From assembly GCA_963697205.1 (NCBI GenBank), contig CAVONB010000013.1, positions 434,001 to 498,000 of the forward strand: a stretch of DNA of 64,000 nucleotides, written 5' to 3'. The translations under genes and the position numbers were made by a program. Source of the stretch: CAVONB01 sp963697205. GTDB lineage: Bacteria; Pseudomonadota; Alphaproteobacteria; Rhizobiales; Hyphomicrobiaceae. Shown here piece by piece: positions 30,352 to 40,063 of the stretch (its first letter is position 1; each line of letters begins with the position of its first letter). Below the pieces are notes generated by a model, which did no database searches, had not been told where the DNA came from, and saw nothing but the letters and a program-made list of their open reading frames with translations.

Positions 30352-31605
30352 TCAGAACCGATCAATCCGATAGGGAGCGGGATCGGTGAACGCCGCTTGC
30401 CCTGTCATCATCTCTGCCAGCAGCCGCCCCGACACCGGACCGAGCGTGAAGCCGAGATGATGATGCCCGACGTTCAGCCACAAGCCCTTGTAGCGCAGCG
30501 AGGGACCGATCATCGGCAGCATATCGGGCAGGCACGGCCGGCGCCCCATCCACGGGCTCGCATCGCGCGCGTCGCCGAGCGCCACCAACTCCCTGGCATA
30601 CGGCAGCACCTTGTCGATCTGCACCGGTGTCGGCGGCGCACCCGCCATGGCGAACTCGGCACCTGTTGTCAGCCGCATCCCGCGCGCCATCGGCGCCAGC
30701 ACGTAGCCGATCTCGACGTCCAGCACGGGCCGCTCAAGTCCCCCATTGCCCTGTACGCCGTAATGCATGTGATAGCCGCGCTTACCCGCCAACGGAATCG
30801 CCAGCCCGAGCGGATCGAGCACCTCGCGTGCCCAAGGCCCCAGCGCCACCACCACCTCGCGCGCCGTGATCGCCCCGTCCACTGTCGCAACGCGCCAGCC
30901 CGCCCCATCCGCGCTGAGCGTGCGCGCATCGGCCGTCATCATCTTTCCGCCCCGATCGGCGAACAGCCGCGCATAGGCCGCACCAAGCCCACCGGGATCA
31001 TCGACACTGACGGCCTCAGTCTTCAGGATGCCACCCGCCAAGGGCCCCATCAGGTTGGGCTCCAGCGCACGCAGCCCACCCGCCGTGTGGACGGTCTGCG
31101 CCACGCCCCAATCGCGCGCCGCCGCCTCTCCCGCGCGCGCCTCCGCCTCCAGCCGCTGCTGCGTCCGGTAGACCTTCAGATAGCCCGTCTCGCGAAATGA
31201 GATCGTGGTGCCCGACGCCGACCTGAGCGCCTCGTGCTCGACAACACACCGCTCCACCAGTGGCCGCGCCGCCCGTGCGGTGCGCGCGACCTTCTCCGGC
31301 GTCGACTGGCGCCAATGCGCATAGAGCCACGGCGCGAGCGCTGGCAGCGCCGACCAGTGCAGGTTCGCTTCCGGCAATCGGTTCAGCGCGTAGCCAGCAA
31401 CCTTGCCGATGTCGCGCGGAAACGTGTAGGGCAGCACCGCCTCGCGCTGGATCACACCGGCATTGCCGAACGATGTCTCTTCCGCCGGGCCGCGCCGATC
31501 GACGAGCACGACCGAGCGCCCGCGGCTCTGCAGGTGCAGCGCCGCTGAGATGCCGACCATCCCCGCGCCCAACACGATCACGTCGCTGTGCATGGCAGCC
31601 GCCAT
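30352..31605 (-). CDS. FAD-dependent D-amino acid dehydrogenase-like oxidoreductase (DadA family)
   Basis: This flavoprotein of 417 residues has the N-terminal dinucleotide-binding motif VIVLGAGMVGISAALHL (residues 8-24) and the DRRGPAEETSFGNAGVI block typical of DadA and related amino-acid oxidases. The C-terminal part shows GRRPCLPDMLPMIGPS and GLWLNVGHHHLGFTLGPVSGRLLAEMM, where the HxHxG region contacts FAD. It is likely to deaminate D-amino acids or oxidise secondary amines such as proline derivatives; the precise substrate cannot be assigned. It converges with the S58 peptidase gene pair. A D-amino-acid dehydrogenase next to a DmpA-like peptidase suggests peptide or D-amino acid catabolism, which is inference. 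Confidence 0.85.
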   Translation of the reverse strand: MAAAMHSDVIVLGAGMVGISAALHLQSRGRSVVLVDRRGPAEETSFGNAGVIQREAVLPYTFPRDIGKVAGYALNRLPEANLHWSALPALAPWLYAHWRQSTPEKVARTARAARPLVERCVVEHEALRSASGTTISFRETGYLKVYRTQQRLEAEARAGEAAARDWGVAQTVHTAGGLRALEPNLMGPLAGGILKTEAVSVDDPGGLGAAYARLFADRGGKMMTADARTLSADGAGWRVATVDGAITAREVVVALGPWAREVLDPLGLAIPLAGKRGYHMHYGVQGNGGLERPVLDVEIGYVLAPMARGMRLTTGAEFAMAGAPPTPVQIDKVLPYARELVALGDARDASPWMGRRPCLPDMLPMIGPSLRYKGLWLNVGHHHLGFTLGPVSGRLLAEMMTGQAAFTDPAPYRIDRF

Positions 31606-31630
31606 CGCTCACCCCGCTGTCGCCGATGGT

Positions 31631-32107
31631 CTACCATACCGTGAACGCCGGCTTCATCAGCATCAACCAGAGGATCGCGAGTACCGCGGCGAACGCGGGA
31701 AAGCCGCAGGCGAACCAGATCCGGAACAGCCGGTGATAGCGCGCATCCAGCCGCGCGCCCGTCGCCGCCGCCGCCGCCGCCAGGTCGCGCATACGCATCT
31801 GGATGATGACGACCGGCAGCCAGAACAGCCCCGTGACGACGTAAAGGACGATCGATAACGCCAGCCAGCCGTCGCCAAGCGGCCACCCGATAAGATGGGC
31901 AAGCCAGATCCCCGTCACCGGTTGCGCCACGACCGCCGTCGCCGTGAACACGAAATCGGCAACCACCACCGTGCGCGCTACATGCGCGATCGCCACTGCA
32001 TCGCCGGTGCGATGCGCCATCACCATGAAGAACGCAATCCCCGCCCCCGTGCCGAGCAGCACCGTCGCCCCGATCACATGCAGCCAGCGCAAGAGATCGA
32101 CAAGCAT
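31631..32107 (-). CDS. DUF2269 family membrane protein
   Basis: This is a 158-residue integral membrane protein with four predicted helices. Family features are LLRWLHVIGATVLLGTGAGIAFFMVMA at the N terminus, VADFVFTATAVVAQPVTG, and the closing segment AILWLMLMKPAF. Function is unknown. ATG 32107 overlaps the TGA of the preceding SDR/DoxX gene by one base (ATGA), so the two are translationally coupled. The partner also carries DoxX-like helices, so a shared membrane role is likely. Confidence 0.8.
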   Translation of the reverse strand: MLVDLLRWLHVIGATVLLGTGAGIAFFMVMAHRTGDAVAIAHVARTVVVADFVFTATAVVAQPVTGIWLAHLIGWPLGDGWLALSIVLYVVTGLFWLPVVIIQMRMRDLAAAAAATGARLDARYHRLFRIWFACGFPAFAAVLAILWLMLMKPAFTVW

Positions 32108-33408
32108 CACCGGTCCTCCGCCATCGCCAGCACGACGCCGGCGAGCACCATGGCCGGGATCGCCTTCACCAGCGGCCCGAGCGGGTCGGCCCACAAATCC
32201 GGCGCAACCCACGTCGCTCCAGCGAGATAGGCGAGCGTCACCGCGATCATGCCGATGGCAGCCTGCGCCATCACGCGGCGCACCAGAACGCCCACCCCGA
32301 GCACCAGGTCGACCACGGCGCCGACAATCGCGATCCCCATCGCAACTCCGCTGCCCACGCCCCGCGCCGTCAGCACGTCAGCCGCCGCCTCCGGCGCCCG
32401 AAGCGTTACGAGGCCGCTCACGATCCAGAACAGCGACAGCACGCCGATCACCAGCGGCTTCATAAGGAACAGGCGGGCAAACCAGCGCTCCTGCACGGTC
32501 GCCGGCATCGCCCGCAGGCTCTCGTCGAGCGACGCCAAACCTGACCCGCTCGCCGCACGCCACGGCCCGGGATCGCCCGTGACGCCGGCCGCGATCTCCG
32601 CCATCGCCGTGGATCGAAACGGTGAGCGCCAGCCGAGCCAGCCGAGCCCATCCGCAATCGCGCTCACCAGTCGGGCCGACCAGCCCGGCAACGCCAGCGC
32701 CCGCGCATCCGCCAGCCCGAGCCAGGCCCGCATCCGGCCCACGATCTCACCCAGCGTATGCGCGTTGTCTTCGACGAGGTCATAGTCGCCGCGCGCCGGC
32801 ACCGCTCCCTCCACCGAGATCTGCACCGCACGCGCAACATCCGCGACGGACACCGTCTGCACCGGCCGGTCGGCCAGCGTCAGCGGCTGCACGAACGGGA
32901 ACGCGGCGAGCCCGCGCAGAAGCGCCGTGCCGCCATAGGCCTGCGGCGCCAGCACCAGCCCGGGCTTGAGGATCGTCCATTCGAGATCACTGGCCCGCAA
33001 CGCGGCATCGGCCTCGCCCTTGGTACGCATGAAGGCGGTGGACGCGTCGCCGGTGGCCCGCATGGCGGAGATCTGGACGAAGCGCGCCACGCCCGCCGGC
33101 CTCGCCGCCCGGTAAAGCGCCTGCATCGCCGTACTCTGCACACGCACCACATCGTCGCGCGCCCCATCTTGCAGCACCCCGGCCGCGTTCACGATGGCAT
33201 CGGCCTTCGCGGCGGCGTGGATCGGCGCCCACCCCTCCGGCGTCGTCAGCCCCGCGATATCGGCGTTGATCCAGCCCGCCTGCGGGCACACGCGCTGCGC
33301 CCGGCCGACATCCCGGCCGAGCCCGACCACCTGATGGCCCGCCCCGCTCAACCGGCGCACCACCGCCATGCCGATCAGACCGTAGCCACCCAGGACGAGA
33401 ATGCGCAT
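32107..33408 (-). CDS. NAD(P)-binding SDR-type protein fused to a DoxX-like membrane domain
   Basis: This is a 433-residue fusion. The N-terminal domain is an atypical short-chain dehydrogenase/NmrA-like fold with nucleotide motif ILVLGGYGLIGMAVVRRL and VNAAGVLQDGA, and FVQISAMRA in the position of the active-site Ser. From about residue 290 the protein turns hydrophobic, with four helices resembling DoxX-like proteins (LFLMKPLVIGVLSLFWIVSGLVTL, VGAVVDLVLGVGVL, AGATWVAPDLWADPLGPLVKAIPAMVLAG). This architecture occurs in uncharacterised bacterial proteins, so no reaction is assigned. I start at ATG 33408 with AAAGGG upstream; an in-frame TTG lies six codons earlier. Confidence 0.8.
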   Translation of the reverse strand: MRILVLGGYGLIGMAVVRRLSGAGHQVVGLGRDVGRAQRVCPQAGWINADIAGLTTPEGWAPIHAAAKADAIVNAAGVLQDGARDDVVRVQSTAMQALYRAARPAGVARFVQISAMRATGDASTAFMRTKGEADAALRASDLEWTILKPGLVLAPQAYGGTALLRGLAAFPFVQPLTLADRPVQTVSVADVARAVQISVEGAVPARGDYDLVEDNAHTLGEIVGRMRAWLGLADARALALPGWSARLVSAIADGLGWLGWRSPFRSTAMAEIAAGVTGDPGPWRAASGSGLASLDESLRAMPATVQERWFARLFLMKPLVIGVLSLFWIVSGLVTLRAPEAAADVLTARGVGSGVAMGIAIVGAVVDLVLGVGVLVRRVMAQAAIGMIAVTLAYLAGATWVAPDLWADPLGPLVKAIPAMVLAGVVLAMAEDR

Positions 33409-33562
33409 GTGAAGCCCTTTGAACAACCGGCCACGGCAAGCTTATCCCGCGACTCGCCGCCCGCCAGCATTGTCCACCCGCACGGCGTTTGCTAGGTGGC
33501 ACCCCGTGGTGCCGATCCGCCTGCCCGCACTGGACAGCGGACGCCAGACAAGGACCCGATCC

Positions 33563-34874
<1,312 letters not shown>

Positions 34875-34923
34875 GGCTTCTCGAATTATTGTAGCCGCAG
34901 TCACGCTCTGCTACCGAACATTC

Positions 34924-35505
34924 ATGCGCACCTCCGAAGTCGACATCATCATCGTGCCGGGCTACGGCGATTCCGGACCCGACCACTGGCAGTCGCGCTG
35001 GGCGCGCAATCTCAAGACCGCACGCCGCGTCACGCAGCGCGACTGGCTGCACCCGCGGCGCGACGAATGGATCGATGCGGTAGTCGAGGAAGTCAGCCGG
35101 TCGACGCGGCCCGCCGTCCTGGTCGCCCACAGCCTCGGCGTCGCAACCGTGTTGCACGCTGCCGATCAGCTCGCAGCCACCGGCAAGGTCGCCGGCGCCT
35201 ATCTGGTCGGCCCCGCCGACCTGGATTGCCACGGCGACTGGCCCGACCCCGACGGCGCACGCTGGCCCGACACGATCGCCGAATTCGCACCCATGCCGAC
35301 GACCCGACTGCCTTTTCCCGCCCGCGTCATCGCTTCGGCCACCGATCCGTTCTGCACGGTCGCACGGGCGCAGGCGCTGGCCGCACTGTGGGGCGCGGAC
35401 GTCTCGGTAGTGGCCGACGCCGGCCACATCAACACGGCCTCGGGCCATGGTCCATGGCCCGAGGGCTTGCTCACGTTCGGCGTGTTTCTGAAGGGACTGG
35501 GCTAG
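34924..35505 (+). CDS. RBBP9/YdeN family alpha/beta hydrolase
   Basis: This is a small serine hydrolase of 193 residues. Family features are IIIVPGYGDSGPDHWQSRW at the N terminus, the nucleophile elbow AHSLGV (Ser about residue 65), DPDGARWPDTIAEFAPMP and, near the end, ASATDPFC (Asp) and DAGHINTASGHGPWPEG (His). These form a complete Ser-Asp-His triad. Substrates of bacterial members are not known. The gene lies 49 bases after purB and converges with the ATPase-inhibitor gene. Confidence 0.88.
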   Translation: MRTSEVDIIIVPGYGDSGPDHWQSRWARNLKTARRVTQRDWLHPRRDEWIDAVVEEVSRSTRPAVLVAHSLGVATVLHAADQLAATGKVAGAYLVGPADLDCHGDWPDPDGARWPDTIAEFAPMPTTRLPFPARVIASATDPFCTVARAQALAALWGADVSVVADAGHINTASGHGPWPEGLLTFGVFLKGLG

Positions 35506-35514
35506 GCCCCCGGC

Positions 35515-35838
35515 CTACTTCGTCCCCTCGATCTGCTGCACCGCCACGGCCAGCAGCTCGTCGATTTGCTTGCGGATCTCGGCATCGGCCATGGCCACGC
35601 CCTTGTCGTCGAAGTCTTTGCGCAACTTGCGAAAAACGTCTTCGTCGCCCTTCTCGGCGAGGTCCGCCTTGCGCACGGCCTTGACGTAGTCCTCGACGTC
35701 CCCGCCGCTCAGTCCGAGCTTGGCCGCAGCCCACTCTGCCAGCAGCTTGTTGCGGCGCGCCTCGGCCCGGAACTTGAGATCCTGATCGTGCGCAAATTTC
35801 TTCTCGAACCCCTTCTCGCGCTCTTCGAACGTCGTCAT
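35515..35838 (-). CDS. ATP synthase inhibitor zeta-subunit-like protein (DUF1476)
   Basis: This 107-residue, mostly helical, charged protein belongs to the DUF1476 family, whose Paracoccus member is the zeta subunit that inhibits ATP hydrolysis by F1-ATPase. The N-terminal inhibitory region is MTTFEEREKGFEKKFAHDQDL, followed by FRAEARRNKLLAEWAAAKLG and the C-terminal helices ADAEIRKQIDELLAVAVQQIEG. ATG 35838 follows AACGAGATG with GGAGA slightly further upstream. It is divergent from purC. The family is restricted to alphaproteobacteria, which supports the taxonomic reading of the window. Confidence 0.9.
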   Translation of the reverse strand: MTTFEEREKGFEKKFAHDQDLKFRAEARRNKLLAEWAAAKLGLSGGDVEDYVKAVRKADLAEKGDEDVFRKLRKDFDDKGVAMADAEIRKQIDELLAVAVQQIEGTK

Positions 35839-36170
35839 CTCGTTCTCCACTGTTGCGTGCCGGCAACGGCACAATCGCACCCTGGGGTTGCAGGCGCACC
35901 CGCCGGCAGCGGCTGTCCTCCGGCAGCCTTACCGCCGAACCCCAGCGAAATCAACGCGCCCCCGCACGCCCTTACCAAGTCGCCCGGAAGCCCCTTCGTT
36001 AAGATTGTTTCGCCCCCCTGGTTCGGCTAGTGTCTGGCGCATCTTTTCCGCCCCCCCCGGAGAGATGCCGGACCGATCAAAAGCGCGTTTCACCGTGCAC
36101 GAACAAATGGGCCGTAGCAGACCGGGACTCGGGGGATCCGCGCACCAAGAAAACCTGCCAGAGGACCAGC
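35839..36170. other. Divergent intergenic region between DUF1476 and purC
   Basis: This is a 332-base gap without a supported gene. It contains a plausible sigma70-type promoter for purC (listed separately) and an AT-richer stretch near 35995-36010. No riboswitch-like structure was recognised. Confidence 0.5.
36005..36033 (+). promoter_or_regulatory. Candidate sigma70-type promoter of purC
   Basis: TTGTTT (36005-36010) and TAGTGT (36028-36033) are separated by 17 bases within a locally AT-richer stretch, about 135 bases upstream of the purC start. It is a fair match only; the position relative to the gene and the spacing are the main support. Confidence 0.35.
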
Positions 36171-36956
36171 ATGAACAGGCGTCGCCGCATCTATGAAGGT
36201 AAGGCCAAGGTGCTTTACGAAGGTCCAGAGCCGGGCACGCTCATCCAGCATTTCAAGGACGACGCAACCGCCTTCAACAACAAGAAGCATGCGCTGATCG
36301 AAGGCAAGGGCGTGCTCAACAACCGCATCTCCGAGTACATCTTCATGCGCTTGGGCGAGATCGGCGTGCCCACGCACTTCATCCGCCGCCTCAATATGCG
36401 CGAGCAGTTGATCCGCGAGGTCGAGATCATTCCGCTCGAGGTCGTCGTCAGGAACGTCGCGGCGGGCTCGCTCTCTACGCGCCTCGGTCTTGAGGAAGGC
36501 ACCCAGCTGCCGCGCTCGATCATCGAGTTCTATTACAAGAACGACCAGCTCGGCGATCCGCTCGTCTCGGAGGAGCACATCACGGCCTTCGGCTGGGCAA
36601 CACCGCAGGAGATCGACGAGGTCCTCTCGCTGGCGCTTCGCGTCAACGACTTCCTCGTCGGACTGTTCCTCGGCATCGGCATCCGTCTCGTCGACTTCAA
36701 GGTCGAGTTCGGCCGGCTGTGGGAGAACGAGCAGATGCGCATCGTGCTCGCCGACGAGATCAGCCCCGACTGCTGCCGCCTGTGGGACATCACCTCGGGC
36801 GACAAGCTGGACAAGGACCGCTTCCGCCGCGATCTCGGCGGCGTGCTGGAGGCCTACCAGGAGGTCGCCCGCCGCCTGGGCGTACTGGCGGAGAACCGGC
36901 CGCCGAAAGGTGCAGGGCCCGTCCTCGTCTCCACCAATGGCCAGAAGCCCAATTGA
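36171..36956 (+). CDS. purC: Phosphoribosylaminoimidazole-succinocarboxamide synthase (SAICAR synthase)
   Basis: PurC joins aspartate to CAIR with ATP to form SAICAR, the substrate of PurB. The 261-residue protein starts MNRRRRIYEGKAKVLYEGPEPGTLIQHFKDDATAFN. It has the conserved IEGKGVLNNRISEYIF, EVVVRNVAAGSLSTRLG, LVDFKVEFGR and LADEISPDCCRLWD blocks. The ATG at 36171 follows GAGGACCAGC. It is intact, in contrast to purB 1.3 kb upstream. purS follows after 119 bases that contain an inverted repeat. Confidence 0.97.
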   Translation: MNRRRRIYEGKAKVLYEGPEPGTLIQHFKDDATAFNNKKHALIEGKGVLNNRISEYIFMRLGEIGVPTHFIRRLNMREQLIREVEIIPLEVVVRNVAAGSLSTRLGLEEGTQLPRSIIEFYYKNDQLGDPLVSEEHITAFGWATPQEIDEVLSLALRVNDFLVGLFLGIGIRLVDFKVEFGRLWENEQMRIVLADEISPDCCRLWDITSGDKLDKDRFRRDLGGVLEAYQEVARRLGVLAENRPPKGAGPVLVSTNGQKPN

Positions 36957-36965
36957 TGCGCGCGT

Positions 36966-37060
36966 GAGTGGTGATTGGTGAGCCGGCCGTCGCGAGTGGC
37001 ACGCCATCCGGCGGCCTCACCCTCACCAACCATCACCCATTCGTCACCTCTCACCACTCG
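36966..37060. repeat. Imperfect inverted repeat between purC and purS
   Basis: GAGTGGTGATTGGTGAGCCGGCCG (about 36966-36989) can pair with the later CCGGCGGCCTCACCCTCACCAACCATCACC (about 37008-37037). The outer GAGTGGTG also matches CACCACTC at 37052-37059. The intergenic transcript could form a long imperfect hairpin, with alternative pairings because the right arm is partly repeated (CTCACCAACCATCACC, then CACCTCTCACCACTC). Confidence 0.6.
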
Positions 37061-37075
37061 ATACCGACCGGAACA

Positions 37076-37318
37076 ATGAAAGCTCGCATCAAGATCACCC
37101 TCAAGAACGGCGTCCTCGACCCGCAGGGCAAGGCGATCCAGAACGCGTTGTCGGGCCTCGGCTTCAAGGGCGTCGACGACGTGCGCCAGGGCAAATATAT
37201 CGAGGTCGAGCTGAAAGAGGCCGATGAGGCGCGCGCCCGCGAACAGGTCGAGCGCATGTGCGAGGAGCTGCTCGCCAACACGGTTATCGAGAATTACAGC
37301 TACGAGCTCAGCGCGTAG
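37076..37318 (+). CDS. purS: Phosphoribosylformylglycinamidine synthase subunit PurS
   Basis: PurS is the small bridging subunit of the three-part FGAM synthase (PurS, PurQ, PurL). It is 80 residues: MKARIKITLKNGVLDPQGKAIQNALSGLGFKGVDDVRQGKYIEVEL, then EQVERMCEELLANTVIENYSYEL, all diagnostic. ATG 37076 is preceded by CCGGAAC, a weak site. In most relatives purQ and purL follow directly. Here the next 170 bases contain no gene and then an unrelated small basic protein, so purQ and purL must lie elsewhere. Confidence 0.95.
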   Translation: MKARIKITLKNGVLDPQGKAIQNALSGLGFKGVDDVRQGKYIEVELKEADEARAREQVERMCEELLANTVIENYSYELSA

Positions 37319-37492
37319 CGCGCCCGATCGCGCGCTGGCTCGCCCGCACCCTTCGCCGGTCTGCACCCTACCAGCCCGCTTGCCAGCGCCCCTATGATCG
37401 CCTAGACACACCCGCCGGGTGCTCGACACACTCGGATCATTCGTTTCTTGCGCGCGCCGACCGCCGCGCCCCGCAACATCTGGACCCGAACC

Positions 37493-37654
37493 ATGAGCAA
37501 GCGTTCCGACCGCGCCATCGAGACTCAGAAGAAGAAGGCGCGCCGCGCCATCCCGCGCGCCAAGGTGACGCGCATCCAGGGCAACACCGCCGCCGTCCGC
37601 CGCCGCCTGAAGAAGCAAGCCGGCAAGGCCCGCGTCGCAAAGGCTTCGGCCTGA
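37493..37654 (+). CDS. Small, very basic hypothetical protein
   Basis: This is a 53-residue protein with about one third Lys and Arg (MSKRSDRAIETQKKKARRAIPRAKVTR, then AAVRRRLKKQAGKARVAK). It resembles small nucleic-acid-binding or ribosome-associated proteins in composition, but I recognise no family. ATG 37493 is in a protein-like codon context, and the reading frame runs from there to TGA 37652-37654. It lies between purS and the P450. Confidence 0.5.
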   Translation: MSKRSDRAIETQKKKARRAIPRAKVTRIQGNTAAVRRRLKKQAGKARVAKASA

Positions 37655-37930
37655 GATCCGACCCTGGCGCATCCTTCAAGCTTGTCGGGGCCTGAGCGTC
37701 AGCCGTAAGCGTCGGGCCGGAGCGTCGGGCCTGAACCCGCCGGTCTTGGCGCCCCGAACGACCCCACCGCCCTCACCTGAGGCCTTCCAGCGGCAGCCCC
37801 GGCGCGCCGGTCGCATTGCTTTGCGTCCACATCGGCGACACGATCGCCACGTACGAGCGTGACGTGCACCCAGGCCGCCGCATCACCCGCCGTTGCCACG
37901 GGCCACTCATGCGCACGACAGGACGCTCCG

Positions 37931-39304
37931 ATGCCGACCGCGCTCCAACCCGTCACCGAACTCGTGCCGCCCACCGTTGCGCCGGCACCGGGCCCTTTGA
38001 AGCTCGTCCCCTTTCTCGTCCGCTTCCTGCGTAATCCGCTCGGCACCCTCCCCAAGCAGGTCTACGAAGAGCCGATTGTGTATTTTCGCTGGCGCGGCCC
38101 CGGCATTGCATGGGTCACCGACCCCGCGCTCACCGAACGCGTGCTGCTGGGCGAGCACGCGCGCTTTCCGAAGACCCCGCTTGAAAAACGCGTGCTCGGC
38201 CCTGCGCTTGGCGACGGTCTGTTGACCGCGGAGGGTGCGAGCTGGCGCTGGCAACGCCGCACGCTGGCTCCGCTCTTCCGACATCAAGAGCTCGTGCGCT
38301 TCGTGCCCGCCATGTCAGACGCAACCGACCGCCAAGTGGCCGACTGGCGGCGGACGGGGACCGGCACACGCCGTGTCGCGGTCGACCAAGCGATGACCGA
38401 CCTGACCTACGACATCATCACGCGCACCATCCTTTCCGGCGTGGGCGCCGCCGAAGGCGACGCCATCAAGCACGCAGCCCACCGCCAGCTGTCCGTCGTC
38501 TCATGGGAGATCGCAGCCGGCCTGCTCGCCGTTCCAGAGCACGTCTGGCATCCTGGGAAGGGTCGTCTGAAGCGCGGGGCCGCCACCATGCGTGCCGTCG
38601 TCTCCGGCATTGTCGCGCGCGAACGGCGCGCGCCGTCGACAGACGTCGGCCTCCTGGCACAACTGCTTGCCGCCCGCGACCCCGACACCGGTGCGCCGCT
38701 CTCCGACAGCCAGATCACCGACAACCTCGTCACATTCCTTGTCGCCGGTCACGAGACAACGGCCAAGGCGCTGACGTGGGCGCTCTACCTGCTCGCCCGC
38801 GCACCCGAATGGCAGACCGCCGTGCGCGAGGAAGCAGCAAGCCTCCGAGCAACGCCGCAAGGCGCAGCACCGCATCTGCCGATCACCACCCGCGTTCTGA
38901 AAGAGGCGATGCGGCTTTATCCACCCGCACCGTTCGTGTCCCGGCGGGCTGCCGAGCCGGTCACACTGGGCGGCGTCGATATTCCCGCCCAGACCTTCGT
39001 CAATATTCCCATTTGGGCGATCCACCGCCACAAACGCCTGTGGCAAAGCCCGGACCGCTTCGATCCCGATCGTTTCCTGCCCGAAGCCGAAGCGCGGCTG
39101 CCGCGGACGCAATTCATGCCGTTCGGCTTCGGTCCCCGCACGTGCATCGGCAACGCCTTCGCGATGATCGAGGGCACCGTCGTGCTCGCCGGGCTCGTTC
39201 GCGGCGCACGCTTTGAAACCGACGGGCGCCACCTCCCCGAGCCTGTCAGCCGGGTCACGCTGCGCCCGCGCCACGGCATGCCGCTCGACGTGACGCCACT
39301 GTGA
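37931..39304 (+). CDS. Cytochrome P450
   Basis: This is a soluble haem monooxygenase of 457 residues. Canonical motifs are the I-helix AGHETTAKALTWALYLL, the K-helix ExxR in LKEAMRLYPPAP, the FDPDRFLPE segment and the haem-binding loop FMPFGFGPRTCIG, with Cys as the axial ligand. It resembles CYP families with a bacterial/eukaryotic-like (CYP102/CYP4-type) C-terminal half. No ferredoxin, reductase or substrate-pathway gene lies nearby, so the substrate is unknown. I prefer ATG 37931 (MPTALQPVTELVPP) over the in-frame ATG at 37859, whose extra N terminus is low-complexity. Confidence 0.92.
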   Translation: MPTALQPVTELVPPTVAPAPGPLKLVPFLVRFLRNPLGTLPKQVYEEPIVYFRWRGPGIAWVTDPALTERVLLGEHARFPKTPLEKRVLGPALGDGLLTAEGASWRWQRRTLAPLFRHQELVRFVPAMSDATDRQVADWRRTGTGTRRVAVDQAMTDLTYDIITRTILSGVGAAEGDAIKHAAHRQLSVVSWEIAAGLLAVPEHVWHPGKGRLKRGAATMRAVVSGIVARERRAPSTDVGLLAQLLAARDPDTGAPLSDSQITDNLVTFLVAGHETTAKALTWALYLLARAPEWQTAVREEAASLRATPQGAAPHLPITTRVLKEAMRLYPPAPFVSRRAAEPVTLGGVDIPAQTFVNIPIWAIHRHKRLWQSPDRFDPDRFLPEAEARLPRTQFMPFGFGPRTCIGNAFAMIEGTVVLAGLVRGARFETDGRHLPEPVSRVTLRPRHGMPLDVTPL

Positions 39305-39320
39305 GGACAGCCCTGGCGCC

Positions 39321-39752
39321 ATGATGTCCTCACCACGCGCCCGCACGCGCGCACCACGCACCGCGCACCGCCGCACGGCCGTCATCGCCAGATCCGCCGC
39401 CGGGCCCGCCGTTGTCGTGTTGCCGCTGCTCCTCGCCCTCGCCGCCCCCACCGCACGCAGCGCAGAGGTCGCGCCCCCATCACCGCTGCCGCCACCGCGA
39501 GACCTCACGCTGCCGCAACCGGCCACCCCCGCCAACACAACCAAGGCCGGACTGGAAACCGCCGACATCTGCCGTCACCACGACGCCACGACATGCCCCG
39601 GCGATCCCAAATGCGTCTGGACGGTCGTCTACGGCACGGCGCCAGGTGCGCCCACGCCCGGCTTCTGCGCACGGCGACTGACCGATGAGGAAGTGGCGCG
39701 CATCGGCCCACCGCAACTGCCTCGACTTGCCAACCCGCCCGACACACGCTGA
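39321..39752 (+). CDS. Putative secreted hypothetical protein
   Basis: This is a 143-residue protein of unknown function. A basic N terminus is followed by a hydrophobic signal-like segment (GPAVVVLPLLLALAAPTARSAE). The mature part is Pro-rich and then contains four cysteines (ICRHH, TTCPGDPKCVW, GFCARR) that could form two disulfides. It starts 17 bases after the P450 stop, so it may be co-transcribed. Confidence 0.55.
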   Translation: MMSSPRARTRAPRTAHRRTAVIARSAAGPAVVVLPLLLALAAPTARSAEVAPPSPLPPPRDLTLPQPATPANTTKAGLETADICRHHDATTCPGDPKCVWTVVYGTAPGAPTPGFCARRLTDEEVARIGPPQLPRLANPPDTR

Positions 39753-39832
39753 CGGACGTGGCGAGGGCTCCAAGATCCGGGAGCCGGCTCACGCCGCTAA
39801 GCGTGGCCGTAAAAGACGAAAGGGGAAGAAAG

Positions 39833-39907
39833 TGGTGGGCGCGACAGGGATCGAACCTGTGACCCCTACCATGTCAAGGTAGTGCTCTACCGCTGAGCTA
39901 CGCGCCC
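39833..39907 (-). tRNA. tRNA-Val (anticodon GAC)
   Basis: Read on the minus strand it begins GGGCGCG, with the D arm GTAGCTCAGCGGTAGAGCA, the anticodon arm CTACC-TTGACAT-GGTAG (anticodon GAC) and the T arm GGGGTCACAGGTTCGATCCC. The closing acceptor strand is CGCGCCC, with discriminator A and an encoded CCA (39833-39835). All four helices pair. It is 75 bases including CCA. Confidence 0.95.
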
Positions 39908-40063
39908 CACCGTTGCACGGACGATCGACGTCGCCCATGCGCTCGCGGGAGCCCCCGTATATCGGCAACCCCCGCCACTGACAAGATGCGAATTGGAAGT
40001 CCGAATTGGAACCGGGCGCCTCTGGCGCAGGCCGTGCGACGCCGCGCGACCGCGCCCCCCAAA

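Noticed and set aside
39685..39882. Plus-strand frame ending VGATGIEPVTPTMSR
   Set aside because: It is the same type of artefact over the antisense of tRNA-Val.
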